64,000 nt of DNA from Panopea generosa (GCA_029582155.1 CM055897.1:13816482-13880481), one strand, 5' to 3'. Positions 48,242 to 59,939 are shown, counted from the stretch's first letter. Translations and numbers: made by a program. The notes: generated from the letters alone by a model not told the origin.

Positions 48242-48779
48242 CTAAAAAAACAATAGAAATTTTATTTTGGAAAATATAACTGAAGTGTCATTTACAATTA
48301 TGGCCCTATTGTGGGGACATAAACAAAATAGCACAGATGCATCACTCTTCACATACAGTTTAATTACCCAATAAGGTCCAGGTCTACAGTTTTAGAACTA
48401 GGTGTTTAAGGTGTAAATCAAATTGGAAGGGGGAAGCACAATTATGGCTATTCTGTCAATCAGTAAACTGTACAAACTACCAGTAACAGCACACAAGTTA
48501 GTATAAAACTTTTTCAATAAAAGACTTGTAGGGGATTACTAATCCGACCCACTAAAACACAAATAAATTAACTTGAGTTAAGGTTCTTAAACTCTGTACT
48601 TCCTCCCAATATCTTCTATCACTGTGTGAAGTTTCAGCATTAGTTTTTAAATTATGCTCTGGACGAATGTGTGACTGACAGACTGACAGATGGAATAACA
48701 AATTTTGGACTACAAATTCACCTTTTTGGAGCATAATGAACACTTATTTGTAAACACATTTTGCCTGTCTCGACTCTTC

Positions 48780-48913
48780 AGTACTGTTGTTTTCTCCACT
48801 ACTGCTGTTTGTCTGTCTTGACTCTCCACTACTGCTGTTTGTCTGTCTTTACTCTTCACTACTGATGTTTGTCTTTCTTAGCACTTCTCTTGTGTAGTAT
48901 TCATACTGATCTC
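48780..48913 (-). CDS. Candidate exon with a 30-base coding repeat and an early stop
   Basis: After an acceptor-like CAATATTTTAG the minus strand reads DQYEYYTREVLRKTNISSEE, then TAA at 48,849-48,851. The following bases are three to four imperfect 30-base repeats which, in the same frame, give RQTNSSSGES units; the stop is at a position that is TCA in the next unit. It is either a true C-terminus or a broken repeat-bearing exon. Upstream exons are not identified. Confidence 0.35.
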
Positions 48914-49545
48914 CTAAAATATTGAATTGAAAGTTACATGTAAACTCAACTAAGAACTGAACTAACAACAAAAAGAAGAAAATTGTTTGGGTTCTCACTT
49001 TGTGACCATAAAGACATAAATTGTTTTGATAATTTATCTTTATTCTCATTTGGAGATACAAGCTTGTTACAGTAATTAATACAAAAGTCAATGGAAGAAA
49101 ATTGCCTTGTATGTTGAAGTAGGTATAAGATTTAAGGTACAGTTCAGAATCTTAAACATCAACCATATGAAGTTTCAATCTAATATCTCCATTTAGAATA
49201 TTGCATCTAAATGAAACCATAATAATTACAAAGTACAGCAGAACCGCCGTATACCAGACCCTCTACATAGACTACTCAAAAACCAGATATTCTTGGCAAT
49301 CCAAAATTGTTTTCTTCTATATCTATTGTATGAAACACTCTGTAAAAAGGAACATTAATTCTGGAGACAGGAAAAAAAATAACATTACTGGATTTTACTT
49401 CTATGAAAATCGCTTCCTTAACAGTAACAATTTACTGGTACCTCCGTCAGCATGTAGACACTTAAAATTTGTTGCACTCTCTATCTATTCTCTAAAGTTT
49501 TCTTACTCAGTGAGGGACTTAAGTAAAATCAATGAAATATTGTTA
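48914..49545. other. No gene supported
   Basis: A 127-codon plus-strand frame (49,201-49,584) runs into a dispersed repeat and lacks a domain or splice support. A segment near 49,238 (ACAGCAGAACCGCCGTATACC) resembles the start of pogo-like repeats, without confirmation. Confidence 0.35.
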
Positions 49546-49546
49546 T

Positions 49547-50215
49547 CCCCTGCCACCGCTCACAGAGCGGAGCGGGGAATATAGAAATGGGCTGCGTCTG
49601 TCCGTGCGACCCCTTCTGTCCCAATCGTATCTCCTCGAATTTCCTTATCATGTACACTGCTCCCAAAAGTGACTTTGGATTTGGTGAGAGGTTGGGGTGT
49701 TGGGAGGACTTGGAAATCTGACTGAAAACTTGTGAGGTGCGTCCACAATCCAGAAATTTTCTAGAAACTTGCATGCCCCCACTTCCAACATGCTTACTCT
49801 CACAATGTTTCTACAGAGGTTCCTACACAATGTCCCCACTACCACACTTTTAGCTCTCACTAAAATGTCCCCACAAGAACTTTCTCACCATGCTTCCACT
49901 ACCAACATTTTATCTCTGACAAGAAAATTCCCACAGCGTTTCTAAACATCTCCCTTTAATACTACCATTCTCATAAGAATTTTCTCACCATGTCCCCACA
50001 ACCACCATGTTAGTTTTCACAAGAATGTGTTCATGAGACTGTCAATACATTCCAAACTACCACCTATGAAGACATTTGAAGCATTTTAAAAAAACTCTCT
50101 TTCAATTTCCATCTTACATGCAAGCTGTAACATGTATGTCCCTATCAGAACTTTCTCACAAAACAAGAAGTTTCTCAAAATGCCCTCACTAACACCACAA
50201 TACCTTTCATATGAT
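49547..50215 (+). mobile_element. Dispersed repeat with 5' hairpin and degenerate tandem core
   Basis: It starts with the hairpin CCGCT-CACAG-AGCGG (49,556-49,570), followed by GGGCTGCGTCTGTCCGTGCG. From about 49,770 a loose tandem repeat has words like ACCATGTCCCCACTACCAC and AAGAACTTTCTCACCATG at roughly 60-100 base intervals to 50,210. Confidence 0.55.
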
Positions 50216-51400
50216 GTTGCAAATGACTTTAATGACTTGTCAGACATTTGGTCTGACAACCCAGAAAAAACCTATCAGATAAATGGATACATGTCTGACC
50301 AAAAATGTGTCATCATGAATCTAGATGCAACAAAAATCAATAAAAACAACAATTTCAGACAATTATAATTTTAACACGGTAACACATAGCTTTATTCTTT
50401 GAAATAAGGGAATATTACAATTATTTTTTCGAAAAAAATATTACATATAAAAAAACATACTTTTTGGAGAAGGGAATGGGGCTGATATTACAGGTTTTGT
50501 GGTGAATTAAACCTTCTTTTTTATTCAAATGAAAAATGAGGCAATAGTTTTAAAACATTCACCTAAAACTTGAAATATATCTAAAGCGAAGATTCGCAAC
50601 GCAGCCAAATTATCTTTTGTTTATCGCCTTAGATAGACTGCAAATGGTCGTTATATCATATAAATTTTTCCTCTAATTATCTTCATGTACATCGAAGGAA
50701 ATAAATATCTACGGACGGTATCTATAGTATACTCTTTCAGCCATATAACAGTCAAATGAAATAAATTCCCAAAAATTGGAAGTTAATATATGTTCTCAGA
50801 TATATTATTGCTCCAGGGTATTTGGATAAGAATACGACACAAATGGTTGCTGTATGTGCCTTTTCACCTTGTAAGGTTTACTTATATCAATTTATTTGGG
50901 GTTTTGGGTGTGTGTGTTTATTTTTAGATTTCAAATGTATTTAATAAACGGATTTTATACGATTATTATAATTAAATATAATGTCAACAGTTTGTTTTAC
51001 AATAAATTAATCGGCCAGGGACAGCTTGTTTTATCATTAATTAATCGGCACGAGAAGAAGGAATTGTTTTGAAATCTTCTTTTTTATCTCGTAATGGTCA
51101 CCGAACGTGCGGGAAACAATAATTATCCTGATCTTACTGTCTGAAATAATGCACTATATATTATTAAAAACTAAAAAAAGGTTTGTTATAAAATAATTTA
51201 ACATCATTTTGTCTAATATATTTGTGCCCATTCAATTCCGTGTGATTTATTATTTACGTTTCGAAAGTAAATGTAAACAATCGAGTAAACGGCAGTGAAC
51301 CATGTATAGATTCAAGTTTTAGGTGAATATTGATTAAATCTTATTTGATATATCATTTGCAATGAAATTAAAGATAGAATTAGCCCACAATATTTGGATC
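50216..51400. other. No gene seen
   Basis: AT-rich. The end of a 78-codon frame (to 50,368) includes a small inverted repeat GTCAGACATTTGGTCTGAC near 50,238. Nothing else recognised. Confidence 0.4.
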
Positions 51401-51412
51401 CTCTACAGACTT

Positions 51413-51475
51413 GTCTAGGGGTACGGATCATCCGTACTTCTAGAATCGGATACAATCATATCTGTACCCCTAGAC
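51413..51475. repeat. Inverted repeat with 16-base arms
   Basis: GTCTAGGGGTACGGAT (51,413-51,428) pairs with ATCTGTACCCCTAGAC (51,460-51,475) with one mismatch and a 31-base loop. Confidence 0.8.
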
Positions 51476-51769
51476 ACTTCTTTAAAAATATCTATGTAAC
51501 AGTGTATTTAAAAACGTCCAGTACAATATATCGCATAGCTACAGACTTCATGCAAAACTTTAACCAAAATTTCAAAGTTAATAAATCTTTGATCATAACT
51601 TGAATAAAATTCAATCAAAAGTTACCAAGGCTGGTTCATTGAAGACCTCAAGACCTATATGTTTCTTGTCAATTCAATCACTTCTTACTGAGTGACATGC
51701 ATGTCAGTGACTGTATGAATTTTTTTTTGGCTCAAATTGTCTCAAAACTATTTATTATGCCATATTTAT

Positions 51770-51905
51770 TACGATGACCCGACTTCACATGCCGGTGTAG
51801 CGTGATATCCTTCAGACCGTGAGATTCGTCAGACATCCGGTTTTGTCTTACGATTCTCACAGCGCTGGTCGTAAATAATGTCAGTCATGAGAATTGTAAG
51901 ACAAA
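51770..51905. repeat. Dispersed repeat segment, inverted relative at 57.69 kb
   Basis: ATGCCGGTGTAGCGTGATATCC and CTTCAG are the reverse complement of CTGAAGGATCTCACGCTACACC at about 57,692. Two GTCTTAC/GTAAGAC arms around 51,855-51,905 add a loose inverted repeat. Confidence 0.5.
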
Positions 51906-52087
51906 TTTATATAATATTAATCTAAATAAATTTACAGTTAATATTGCGTCGTTTATAGGAGATATACAATGAATTTTAAGGCAGTTAGACGATTGATAGC
52001 TTTTGTTTTATTTGAATTTCCGATGTGCTTGTGGGACGCAAAATAAAAAAGGACTCTTTGGAGAGACCTTCAGTCAATATTAAATTA

Positions 52088-52350
52088 AATGATAATTTAA
52101 ATTAATTCAAATAATAATGAAAATAATAATAATAAAATGATAATAATAAAAGTAAATGATAATCGATATAAAATAATGAAAATGACACACTTATTTTCCT
52201 TTTTTGGCAGCTGTGCATTTCAAACATATTGGTATAAGTTACTACTACTACTACTACTACTTCTACTACTACTACTACTACTAATACTACTACTATTACT
52301 ACTACTACTACGTCTACTACTACTACTGCTGATGATGATACTAATAACAA
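52088..52350. repeat. AAT-rich and (ACT)n microsatellites
   Basis: AATAAT runs at 52,100-52,175 and ACT units at 52,237-52,328. Leucine- and valine-rich frames on both strands are artefacts. Confidence 0.9.
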
Positions 52351-52484
52351 TATATAGTCATTTAAATTAAAGTACGATGATAATAATGATAATAAAATGA
52401 ATCTGATAATAATAGAAATGAGAATGTTCTCTTTTCTCATAGTATCCTTATGTAAAATTCGAAGTCCCCTAACTATAAGTATTG

Positions 52485-52815
52485 AATCTGCCAACCAATA
52501 AATGAAGTTATTCTCAGTATAGTGTATAATATGTAACTATAGGCCTTGTTTTACAGATCCCATGGCTAGATTTTTATATGTGAACCAATAAATGAAGTTA
52601 TTATCAGTATAGTGTCTAATATGTAACAATAGACCCTGTCTTACAGATCTCACGGCTAGATTTCTATATATATGTCAATCAATAAATGAAGATATTCTCA
52701 GTATAGTGTCTAGTATTTAACTATAGGCCCTGTCTAATACAGATCTCATGGCTAGATTTCTATATGTCAACCAATAAATGAAGATATTCTTAGTATAGTG
52801 TCTAATATTTTACTA
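52485..52815. repeat. Tandem repeat, ~97-base unit, 3.4 copies
   Basis: CCAATAAATGAAGTTATTCTC, AGTATAGTGTCTAATAT, GGCCCTGTCTTACAGATC and ATGGCTAGATTTCTATAT recur in order at about 97-base spacing. Inverted copies occur at 55,790-55,915. Confidence 0.85.
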
Positions 52816-53039
52816 AGATAAAACATTAAGTTGACAGGAAAGATACATAAAAAAATGGAGATTAAGATCATTGAAAAAAAAAATAGAACAATAATCACCC
52901 GTCCGGCTCGGTTGTATACAAAACGTATACATAGCTACTAGTGAAGCCCATACCCTCTCACGGCAACCAGTATAGCAGAGTGAGTGACCGGGGCTCTAAA
53001 TATCTTAGCTTCAACAGTGTCCTTTTGGATATTTAACTG

Positions 53040-53225
53040 TTGCCGTTTTGTAGCTGTTGCTGCTGCTGCTATATTCTATGTTGATGGTGTTGTTGTTGTT
53101 GTTGTTATTGTTTTGTTGTTGTTGTTGTTGTTGTAACTGCTGATGTTGTTGTAGCTGTTACTGCTGCTGTTACTTTTGTTGCTGTTGTTGTTACTGCTGA
53201 TGTTGTTGTTTGTTATTGTTGTAGT
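53040..53225. repeat. TTG/CTG-rich microsatellite
   Basis: Imperfect GTT and GCT units across about 185 bases. Confidence 0.85.
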
Positions 53226-54370
53226 TGACGAATGAAATTAAATAAAAAAAAATTTACTTTACGTCGGCACGACATATAAACAGTAAACAAACCTTTGTTG
53301 TCGTTGTTGAATTGGATGTTTTATTGTCACATGTGATGCGCTTATATTGTATTCACAATAAATGTACATGTATTGCCAATTTGGCTTTATGATTGTGTTC
53401 TGTTTTGATACTTATACAGTAAAAAGGTAGAGCAAAAATGCCGCATGTATCCGATATACCTAAACGCCATTTATAAACATACTCCAATAATAACAAGGTG
53501 TAAGTAACCTTGGCGCTAACAATGGGTGTTGTTTTGTATCACCGATATTGTGTATGCAAGTCATTGCAAACATACCCCCACTGAGACTGGTTTCCCCTGG
53601 TAAACGTAAACATATTTGTGAATGCATTGTATTGTCTTTTAACACTGCGCCTCACTAAGAATGCATTGGTCTCTAGCCTATGAATCCATAGATAGCGAAT
53701 TGTTAATATGTTTGTCACCTGGTTTATCTTCCAAGTTGTTTTCATTTTTTGTCAAACAAATTGTGACTATCAATATGTGCGTACCGTTACCATGCGCTGC
53801 ATTCTCGACAGCTGATCAATCTAATCTCAAAGCATTCATTGGGTTTAACCAAGGACTTGTATAGACTCTATATTATTCCTTGGGTTTAACGGCTACTAAT
53901 TATTATCAAGGTGCACTCGTACCCCGGGTAGCAACGACACACATGTGACGGTGTGCACTCTTGTAAACAAACCACGGAATATGGCCATGGCACATTATAC
54001 AGAACTAAATTATTATGTTTACTACAATTTGGCGTGCCTTATTTAATGGCAATGCCATACAGAACTATATGCACTTGAGTGGTTATATAAACATGTGGTG
54101 TCGTTTATTATTTGGTGTTATTCACCAATGCATTGACATTGTTTTAATAATACATATAAAACGCACAGAAACAGTGTTGTATTAGTATCGATGCGATTCG
54201 ACTCCACTTATAATAATGTCCGGTGATCTGTCGCGTATATTAAAATTCAGTTGCATTTTAAATACCTAGCAATATTACATTGGATAAATTTTTGTTTGTC
54301 CGGGCGTATATTAACCCCTGTACTACATGTCCCAAAGCTATGTGTGTAAATGATGTGAACATATGTGGCT
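53226..54370. other. No gene seen
   Basis: Short frames only. GGGTTTAAC occurs twice near 53,840 and 53,881. Confidence 0.4.
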
Positions 54371-54389
54371 CTTTTATTTGATTGAATTG

Positions 54390-54411
54390 GTGATTGATTG
54401 ATGGATTGATG

Positions 54412-54448
<37 letters not shown>

Positions 54449-54712
54449 TTTGGTGTCATTTAATGCCATCAATAGCTAACTGACGATCAGTTAACCTAAC
54501 CACTCTTTCTTCGGATCCTGTAAGGTTAACCAGTACTCGAGCACATCCATCTCCGCAAGTAAGTGTTAATTTCCACCACTTGAATCAGCGTTGATGGATG
54601 AATGGTAATGAGACTCAATGTCGTATATTAAACATAACGGAGACTGTAGCCGTGCGGGGATCCGATAGTGAGACGATAGTGAGACGCGCTATACCGACCG
54701 AGTTAATCGTAC
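54390..54712 (-). mobile_element. SINE of the ATCA-tail family
   Basis: It begins (on the plus strand) with a long GATT/ATTG run, which is the tail in reverse, then GTCATTTAATGCCATC, TTAACCTAACCACTC, CAGTACTCGAGCAC and CGTATATTAAACATAACGGAGAC as in the 43.2 kb copy. The head near 54,660-54,710 is decayed (a GAGACGATAGTGAGACG duplication). Confidence 0.75.
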
Positions 54713-55094
54713 CCGGCTGTGTTGTGTTTGGGGTGGCTTTATTGAACTATAAATACTCTCCGTAACACTATCCGACTGTTTACTACCTGGGGTATATAGG
54801 TTAATCGTTCTGATTGTATTGTGGTGTATATAATCGGCACTGACACATACCGTGAAGTCTTCCTTGTTCTAGATTATAGCCATATATATGTGGGAATATA
54901 AAAAAACAAGGTGTTTATTATATGGTATTTATTTGTATGGCGAAACTTTCCACATATATTTCTTCCTAGTTCCTTGTCTGATAATATCAATGTATTGTTA
55001 TACCATCGTCTGCTGTAGTCATATTATTATATGTTTTAAATGTTTTTACATAGCTTGTTTATTTTTTCACGACTTTGCTGTTGTGTATATTTAA

Positions 55095-55185
55095 CCCGTT
55101 TGGTTAAGTTTAAAGTTTAAAGTTTAAAGTTTAAGTTTAGTTTGAATTTATTTATTTTACTTCGATTGTAACCCGTTTGGTTATC
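55095..55185. repeat. Heptamer repeat (AAAGTTT)n with flanking duplicate
   Basis: Four to five AAAGTTT units at 55,106-55,135, bracketed by two copies of AACCCGTTTGGTTA (about 55,094 and 55,170). Confidence 0.75.
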
Positions 55186-55789
55186 AACGACCTTGCCATG
55201 TTACTTTATAAATAAGTCTAATATCGATCTAATTACAGATGCTTTAAAACTTCCCTGTCTTTGTTAACAGCTAGACATTGCTACCTGCAATTACTTATTT
55301 TATATATATTTAAACTACGTTGAAGAATCGATAATCCGTGGGGCGTTTTCGCACACAGTAGCGGGAAATCCCCTAAAGTCCACAATGTGATTCATATTAT
55401 GATAGAAATTAAGGCCAAGCATAGACATTTCACGTGCACGTGTATGTGCAATTTGAACAATCAGACCTTGAGTGTGCAGCATGATATGACAATAATTAAG
55501 TAATCAGTCTTATGTATATACATGTTTAAAAGAGAAAGTAGGCTAAAATGAAAAAATGAATGCAATTCTTGTGAAAACGTTATTTATTGGCCCCGAAAAG
55601 TAACGCCAAACTCGGATTTTCCAAGAAAGCTAATTTTAGAAAATTGATTTGCGCTGTTGGTAGTTAAATGCAAAAACTTGAATTAAAGAATATATCTTTT
55701 AGACAAAGTTGTTTATTTTGGGTGCCTAAATAAAAAAAAAGCAGCTATGTCTAATATGCAATAGTAGGGCCTGCAAAAATAAATATATC
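55186..55789. other. No gene seen
   Basis: AT-rich, no recognisable feature. Confidence 0.4.
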
Positions 55790-55915
55790 TTCATTTATTG
55801 GTTGGAAGATTCAAGAAATCTAGCCGTGAGATTTGTAAGACAGGGCATATAGTTAAATATTAGACACTACACTGAGAATATCTTCATTTATTGGTGGGCA
55901 AATTCAAGAAATCTA
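55790..55915. repeat. Inverted copies of the 97-base repeat
   Basis: Two units, TATCTTCATTTATTGGTTGG..AATCTAGCCGTGAGATTTG..TTAGACACTACACTGAG, are the reverse complement of the 52,485-52,815 array. Confidence 0.8.
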
Positions 55916-56675
55916 GCAACACCGCGTATATTGGTGGAAAGGACATGTGAATGCATACAACATTTAGTGTTGATACTAAAGTCTGTACATGAATATCCAG
56001 ATTTGTCTGCCATTTATAATAGGTTGTGATCAAATACAATAATATTCAGCAGCTTTCATTATTTTAAATAATGTCTGTCTGAGCAACATTGGGTGACAAG
56101 CTGCGACTGCTTGGGTATTTATTGTTAAGTTTTCAACTAATTAATATCGTATGTATCGGCCACACAATTTTTAATGATTCTAACTACTTATTGGCAGTAT
56201 ATCAAATTGTTGTTGAAATGGGAATTGTCATAAGCTGACAGTAAAACAAGTTTCTTATATTGTGAATGCCTAATGATGATTTTAAATAATGAATAACGAA
56301 TGTATCATTCAATTTCTAACCATAGAACCGTGCTTGAAGCATTGCATTACTAAACCCACAAATCCCTGACGAAGCTATAGCAATATTTTTTTCAGTTGCA
56401 ATATGGATTGATACCAATTTAGAGCTAATAAGTGTATCGTTGCCCATAATTCATTAGAACTATACAAGATTATTTTCTATAGTCACGTATGCATCAAGGA
56501 ACTGGCGTCAATTCTTTGACATCGGCTTAACGTTGTACATAAGTTAATATGGTAAAAAAATTATCATTGTGTACTATTGGTGCATGTAGTTATCTTTTGA
56601 AAATTAAGTTTTTATTTGTGTACTATACGTTCAACGGTTATGATAGAAGATTACCAGAGATTTATGAACACACGA
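55916..56675. other. No gene seen
   Basis: AT-rich interval leading to the helicase relic. Confidence 0.35.
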
Positions 56676-56678
56676 TTA

Positions 56679-56917
56679 ACTTTCGGCATGGAAGTATATA
56701 AACCCGACATAGATATTATCATTAACTGATGAGCCCCTAAAAGTGTTTTAGGATTTATTGGCAGGAGGTAGGAATGGGTGGCCGTACTGGACAACATTAT
56801 GTCGATCTAATAATCAGATATTCCAAAGTCGAGGCAATGCGGAGAAAGACAATGTCATGTGTGTGGCTGCATTATTTGCCAAAGGAAATGTTAGTGTACA
56901 GGCAGCATTTAGTTTAA
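56679..56917 (+). pseudogene. RecQ-type helicase relic (motifs V and VI)
   Basis: The first frame reads TFGMEVYKPDIDIIIN, two TGA stops (56,727-56,732), then APKSVL. After a one-base shift it reads YWQEVGMGGRTGQHYVDLII to a stop at 56,915. Intact RecQ helicases have GMGVDKPD (motif V), then WGxPxSVLDYWQEVGRAGRDG (motif VI). The correspondence in order and spacing is strong. The arginine finger region reads GGRTGQ, close to normal. The stops, the frameshift and loss of the rest show it is dead. RecQ-like fragments are frequent in mollusc genomes; whether this came from a host gene or a transposon is unknown. Confidence 0.65.
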
Positions 56918-57834
56918 ACACTATTATGATCTTATTATCCGTTTTCTACTTATAAAGTACAAGCAACATTTCTGCTACAGACATAATATTTATTAAACTT
57001 TAATAGCAATGAATATTGTCATTTTTTTGTCAAAACACAAGTATTGGTTTGTCTTATTTAAATACACACTGTGACAGGAAATGTCACTTTCTCGGAACAT
57101 AATGCGTATTTGCCTACCCTGATTAGTATTGCCTTTCAATTTACCGCGTAGAGTTTCCATCCACAGTGTTTCTATTCAACTTGAAAGGTGCGCGTCACGT
57201 GATAACTGTCAAACACGATTTGAAAGTAGGATTGTATGTAAAAACTGAGTTATTTAAGTGTTCAATGTGCGGTTTTTATGGAATTGTTTTACGGTATGGA
57301 CATATAAAAAGTATTTTTTAACAACCGGTAAGGGTTTTTGCTAATGATATTACATATTTTAATCAATACGAGTGTTTTGGTCTCCGCACTGAAATCGGTG
57401 CGGAAAATCCACCCATAAAAAAGCGGATGGAGTATGCACGTAGAGGACGATCAAATAAAAAAATAAAAAAAATCATTCTAAGACGTGCTTTGATATGCAC
57501 TAACGCTCCATTGTGCTGATATGTTATAACATCATAATTATGTAGACATTGTACAACATGAGCAGCTGTGCCAATGGCGGATATAGATTATTTTAAAAGT
57601 TCATTTTAACACTATTTTTTGTTGTCTGACGATTATCACATCGAAAGTGCTAATGATGATGCGTATGCGCACTGACATTTTTCATGGGGCTGAAGGATCT
57701 CACGCTACACCGGTTAGACCCCTTTGGTTATCCACACATGAATTAAGCCTGCATGTCCCCACAAAAATGTCATGTCCCCACAATGTTGTTTTTTTACCGG
57801 ATAAATGTCCTCAAATCTACGGAATAACAAGACC
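56918..57834. other. No gene seen; dispersed-repeat piece at 57.69 kb
   Basis: Apart from the CTGAAGGATCTCACGC segment shared (inverted) with 51.8 kb, nothing is recognised. Confidence 0.4.
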
Positions 57835-57835
57835 C

Positions 57836-57892
<57 letters not shown>
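57835..57892. repeat. (CT)n microsatellite
   Basis: About 25 CT units with one TTT interruption, ending in GTGTGTG. Arg/Glu frames on the minus strand are artefacts. Confidence 0.95.
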
Positions 57893-58089
57893 ACTCCTTG
57901 TACATGTATGTATAAAATAAAATAATAGTTACTTAAGATGACATAATGATCAAGGGCAGACGACTCACCAAGACTGAATAAAGATGATTTTTCGGTATCG
58001 TTAAAATGCCAAAACGAACACATATGAATAAATATAGACATTGTTTATATTGACTCGTACTGTCCTTTCCATCTATGCGCTCATTTTGT

Positions 58090-58335
58090 ATATACTAAAC
58101 ACATTTTACACATTCATTGTAAACTTCACTGTTTATTTGATTTACTTATCACAATGTCCACTTTATAGCAATGATTTTATCTAAATTTGGATATCACAAT
58201 ACTTAGTATCATTTTTTAAATTAAGACCGAATAATACAATACGATGCACGTGCTGTAGATATTGACCAATACTACTGACCAATGTTTCTTCTACGGTCAC
58301 GTCAGATATAGTAGGTTGGTTATGCCTTAGATATT
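58090..58335. repeat. Block A, copy 1 of a local duplication
   Basis: TTACTTATCACAATGTCCAC, ATCACAATACTTAGTATCAT and ACCAATACTACTGACCAAT recur at 58,690-58,915 in the same order. Confidence 0.7.
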
Positions 58336-58399
58336 GGCATCCGTCGATGCTTCCAACAACGAGTTAAGCAAAGGCTCGTGCATATGTGTTCTCTACTTC

Positions 58400-58655
58400 A
58401 CTTGATACATTTTAGATTATCATTCAATAACATGGTATTCTCTATTTACTTATATAGTATGACAACGATAAATAAACGTAGTAACTTTCAAAAACGATCT
58501 GTTTGAAATTTTGATAAATTTCATTATATAAGCTCTAAATCTCGTGCATTCCGTGCACTTATATGACAAATATGTGCATATTTGACAAAAACTTCTTACT
58601 GTAAAACTTGATAATACATTTTTTAAAGTCATTTGTATATATCACATAGGTAAAC
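58400..58655. repeat. Block B, copy 1
   Basis: TTTTAGATTATCATTCAATAAC, GACAACGATAAATAA, AAATATGTGCATATTTGAC and AAAACTTGATAATAC recur at 60,610-60,870. Confidence 0.75.
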
Positions 58656-58689
58656 TAAACACTGTATACACTTTCATGTATTCTACGCG

Positions 58690-58915
58690 AATGCAATGTC
58701 ACCAACGTCATTGTTTATTTGTTTTACTTATCACGATATCGACTGTTTTTGGCACAATGATTTTATCTAATATCACAATACTTAGTATCATTTTCTGATA
58801 TAGACAGAGTAATACGATACGATATATGTGCTGTGGATAATAACCAATACTACTGACCAATACTTATTTGCGTCCGAAATAGTAGGTTATGTCTTAAATA
58901 TTGGTTTCAAACACT
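58690..58915. repeat. Block A, copy 2
   Basis: Diverged copy of 58,090-58,335, offset about 590 bases. Confidence 0.7.
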
Positions 58916-59199
58916 GAGTTGTCCCGTGATAATCGTTAGATCTATCCCGCTGCACACGCGGTAATACTTTCTTTGATTTGGACATTCCGATATACCTTTT
59001 AACGCCAATATCCTTCATAAAACAAAAACGTTTCTTTGTCAATATGAAGGCGTTCCCCTGACATCAGAGCAATGGTTTTGAAATTACATTGTTTAACCCA
59101 CATAGAAACGGCTTCAGAATATAGGATAAAATTGTTATACTTAGTTTACAAAGTTATCAAAAATATGCAACTTCATGTTTATCATATCATTATGTATTA

Positions 59200-59618
59200 T
59201 TGCGGGCCGCCTAAAGGCGGGCCGCATTATTTAATACGGGGTTAAAAAGTTCCTCTGGGGGATTTGGCAGACTGCTTTACATTGGTTCACATTTTATGCT
59301 GAAAGTACATGATATTGAAGACTGAAATAAAATAAGATCAGACACAGTCTATTTTTTGCTAGACTGCTTTAATACTTATCACGAAGGTAGTTTCGTATCT
59401 TTTTGTATGTAAAATTTTAGACGCAGTCTGATTATTTTATTCGTACACTAACCAGTTCGTACCCCTTAGGCGATTTTTAAAACCTTCGATTCTTCAGTAT
59501 TTCCTAATAATTTATTTCCGGATTAGTTTTACATGTTGTAATTACTTTATTTCAACAATTTATCAGCATTTCATCTTTGTTCTTAATTTCCTCGTAGTAT
59601 ACTTCTGTATGGATGAAA

Positions 59619-59674
<56 letters not shown>

Positions 59675-59775
59675 ATTGAGGATAATTAAGTAAATAACTG
59701 TGCGAATCGTTATATCTCTTAAAGAGTGGTTTTAGGCCCGCTGTGATACTTTGTATCACAGTTCTCTTGTTTTAT
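59200..59775 (+). mobile_element. Dispersed repeat with GC-rich hairpin start and (GT)n
   Basis: It begins GCGGGCCGCCTAAAGGCGGG (hairpin CCGCC-TAAA-GGCGG and a direct repeat GCGGGCCGC). Near the 3' end are TTTAGGCCCGCTGTGATAC and TTGTATCACAGTTCTCTTG. A (GT)n tract lies at 59,621-59,670. Confidence 0.6.
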
Positions 59776-59813
59776 TTACAATTACCACATATTAACCGTA
59801 CACACATACTTAC

Positions 59814-59939
59814 GTTAAATGGTTGTTGTTTGTTGTTTAGCTGTTTGTTAAAGAGTTTGGAAGCCTTTTTTTCATTGTGAAACTCCAGCCATCCAATACA
59901 GAACATACCCCATGTCATTGCAGGGCCACTCGGCGTTAC
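59814..59939 (-). CDS. PGGHG: Exon of protein-glucosylgalactosylhydroxylysine glucosidase (GH65-like)
   Basis: On the minus strand a 126-base exon, phase 0 on both sides, is bounded by an acceptor TATACCAG and a donor GTAAGT. It encodes 42 residues including GPAMTWGMFCIGWLEF and then KKASKLFNKQ..QQPFN. The GPAMTW...F.(V/I)GW.EL block followed by a LF-rich helix is characteristic of PGGHG (formerly ATHL1), a glycoside hydrolase of the GH65 type that removes glucose from glucosyl-galactosyl-hydroxylysine of collagen. The open frame and canonical borders suggest a working exon. I could not find the next expected exon (VWTE..GAVNF..G) nor the preceding one nearby, so the gene is either spread over long introns or this is an orphan copy. 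Repeat block B flanks it on both sides. Confidence 0.65.

Noticed and set aside
49201..49584. 127-codon plus-strand frame
   Set aside because: It ends inside a dispersed-repeat hairpin, and neither a domain nor splice or start context supports it.
57714..57905. Arg/Glu-repeat minus-strand frames
   Set aside because: They are translations of a (CT)n microsatellite.
57960..58041. Minus-strand Met-led frame ending at GGTGAGTC (possible first exon)
   Set aside because: Only one splice signal, no in-phase continuation found and no recognisable protein.
58920..59075. Possible downstream exon of the GH65-type gene (frame ERLHIDKETF...)
   Set aside because: It follows an acceptor-like CAG on the minus strand and loosely recalls the C-terminal region, but it stops after 18 codons and the exon expected in between is missing.
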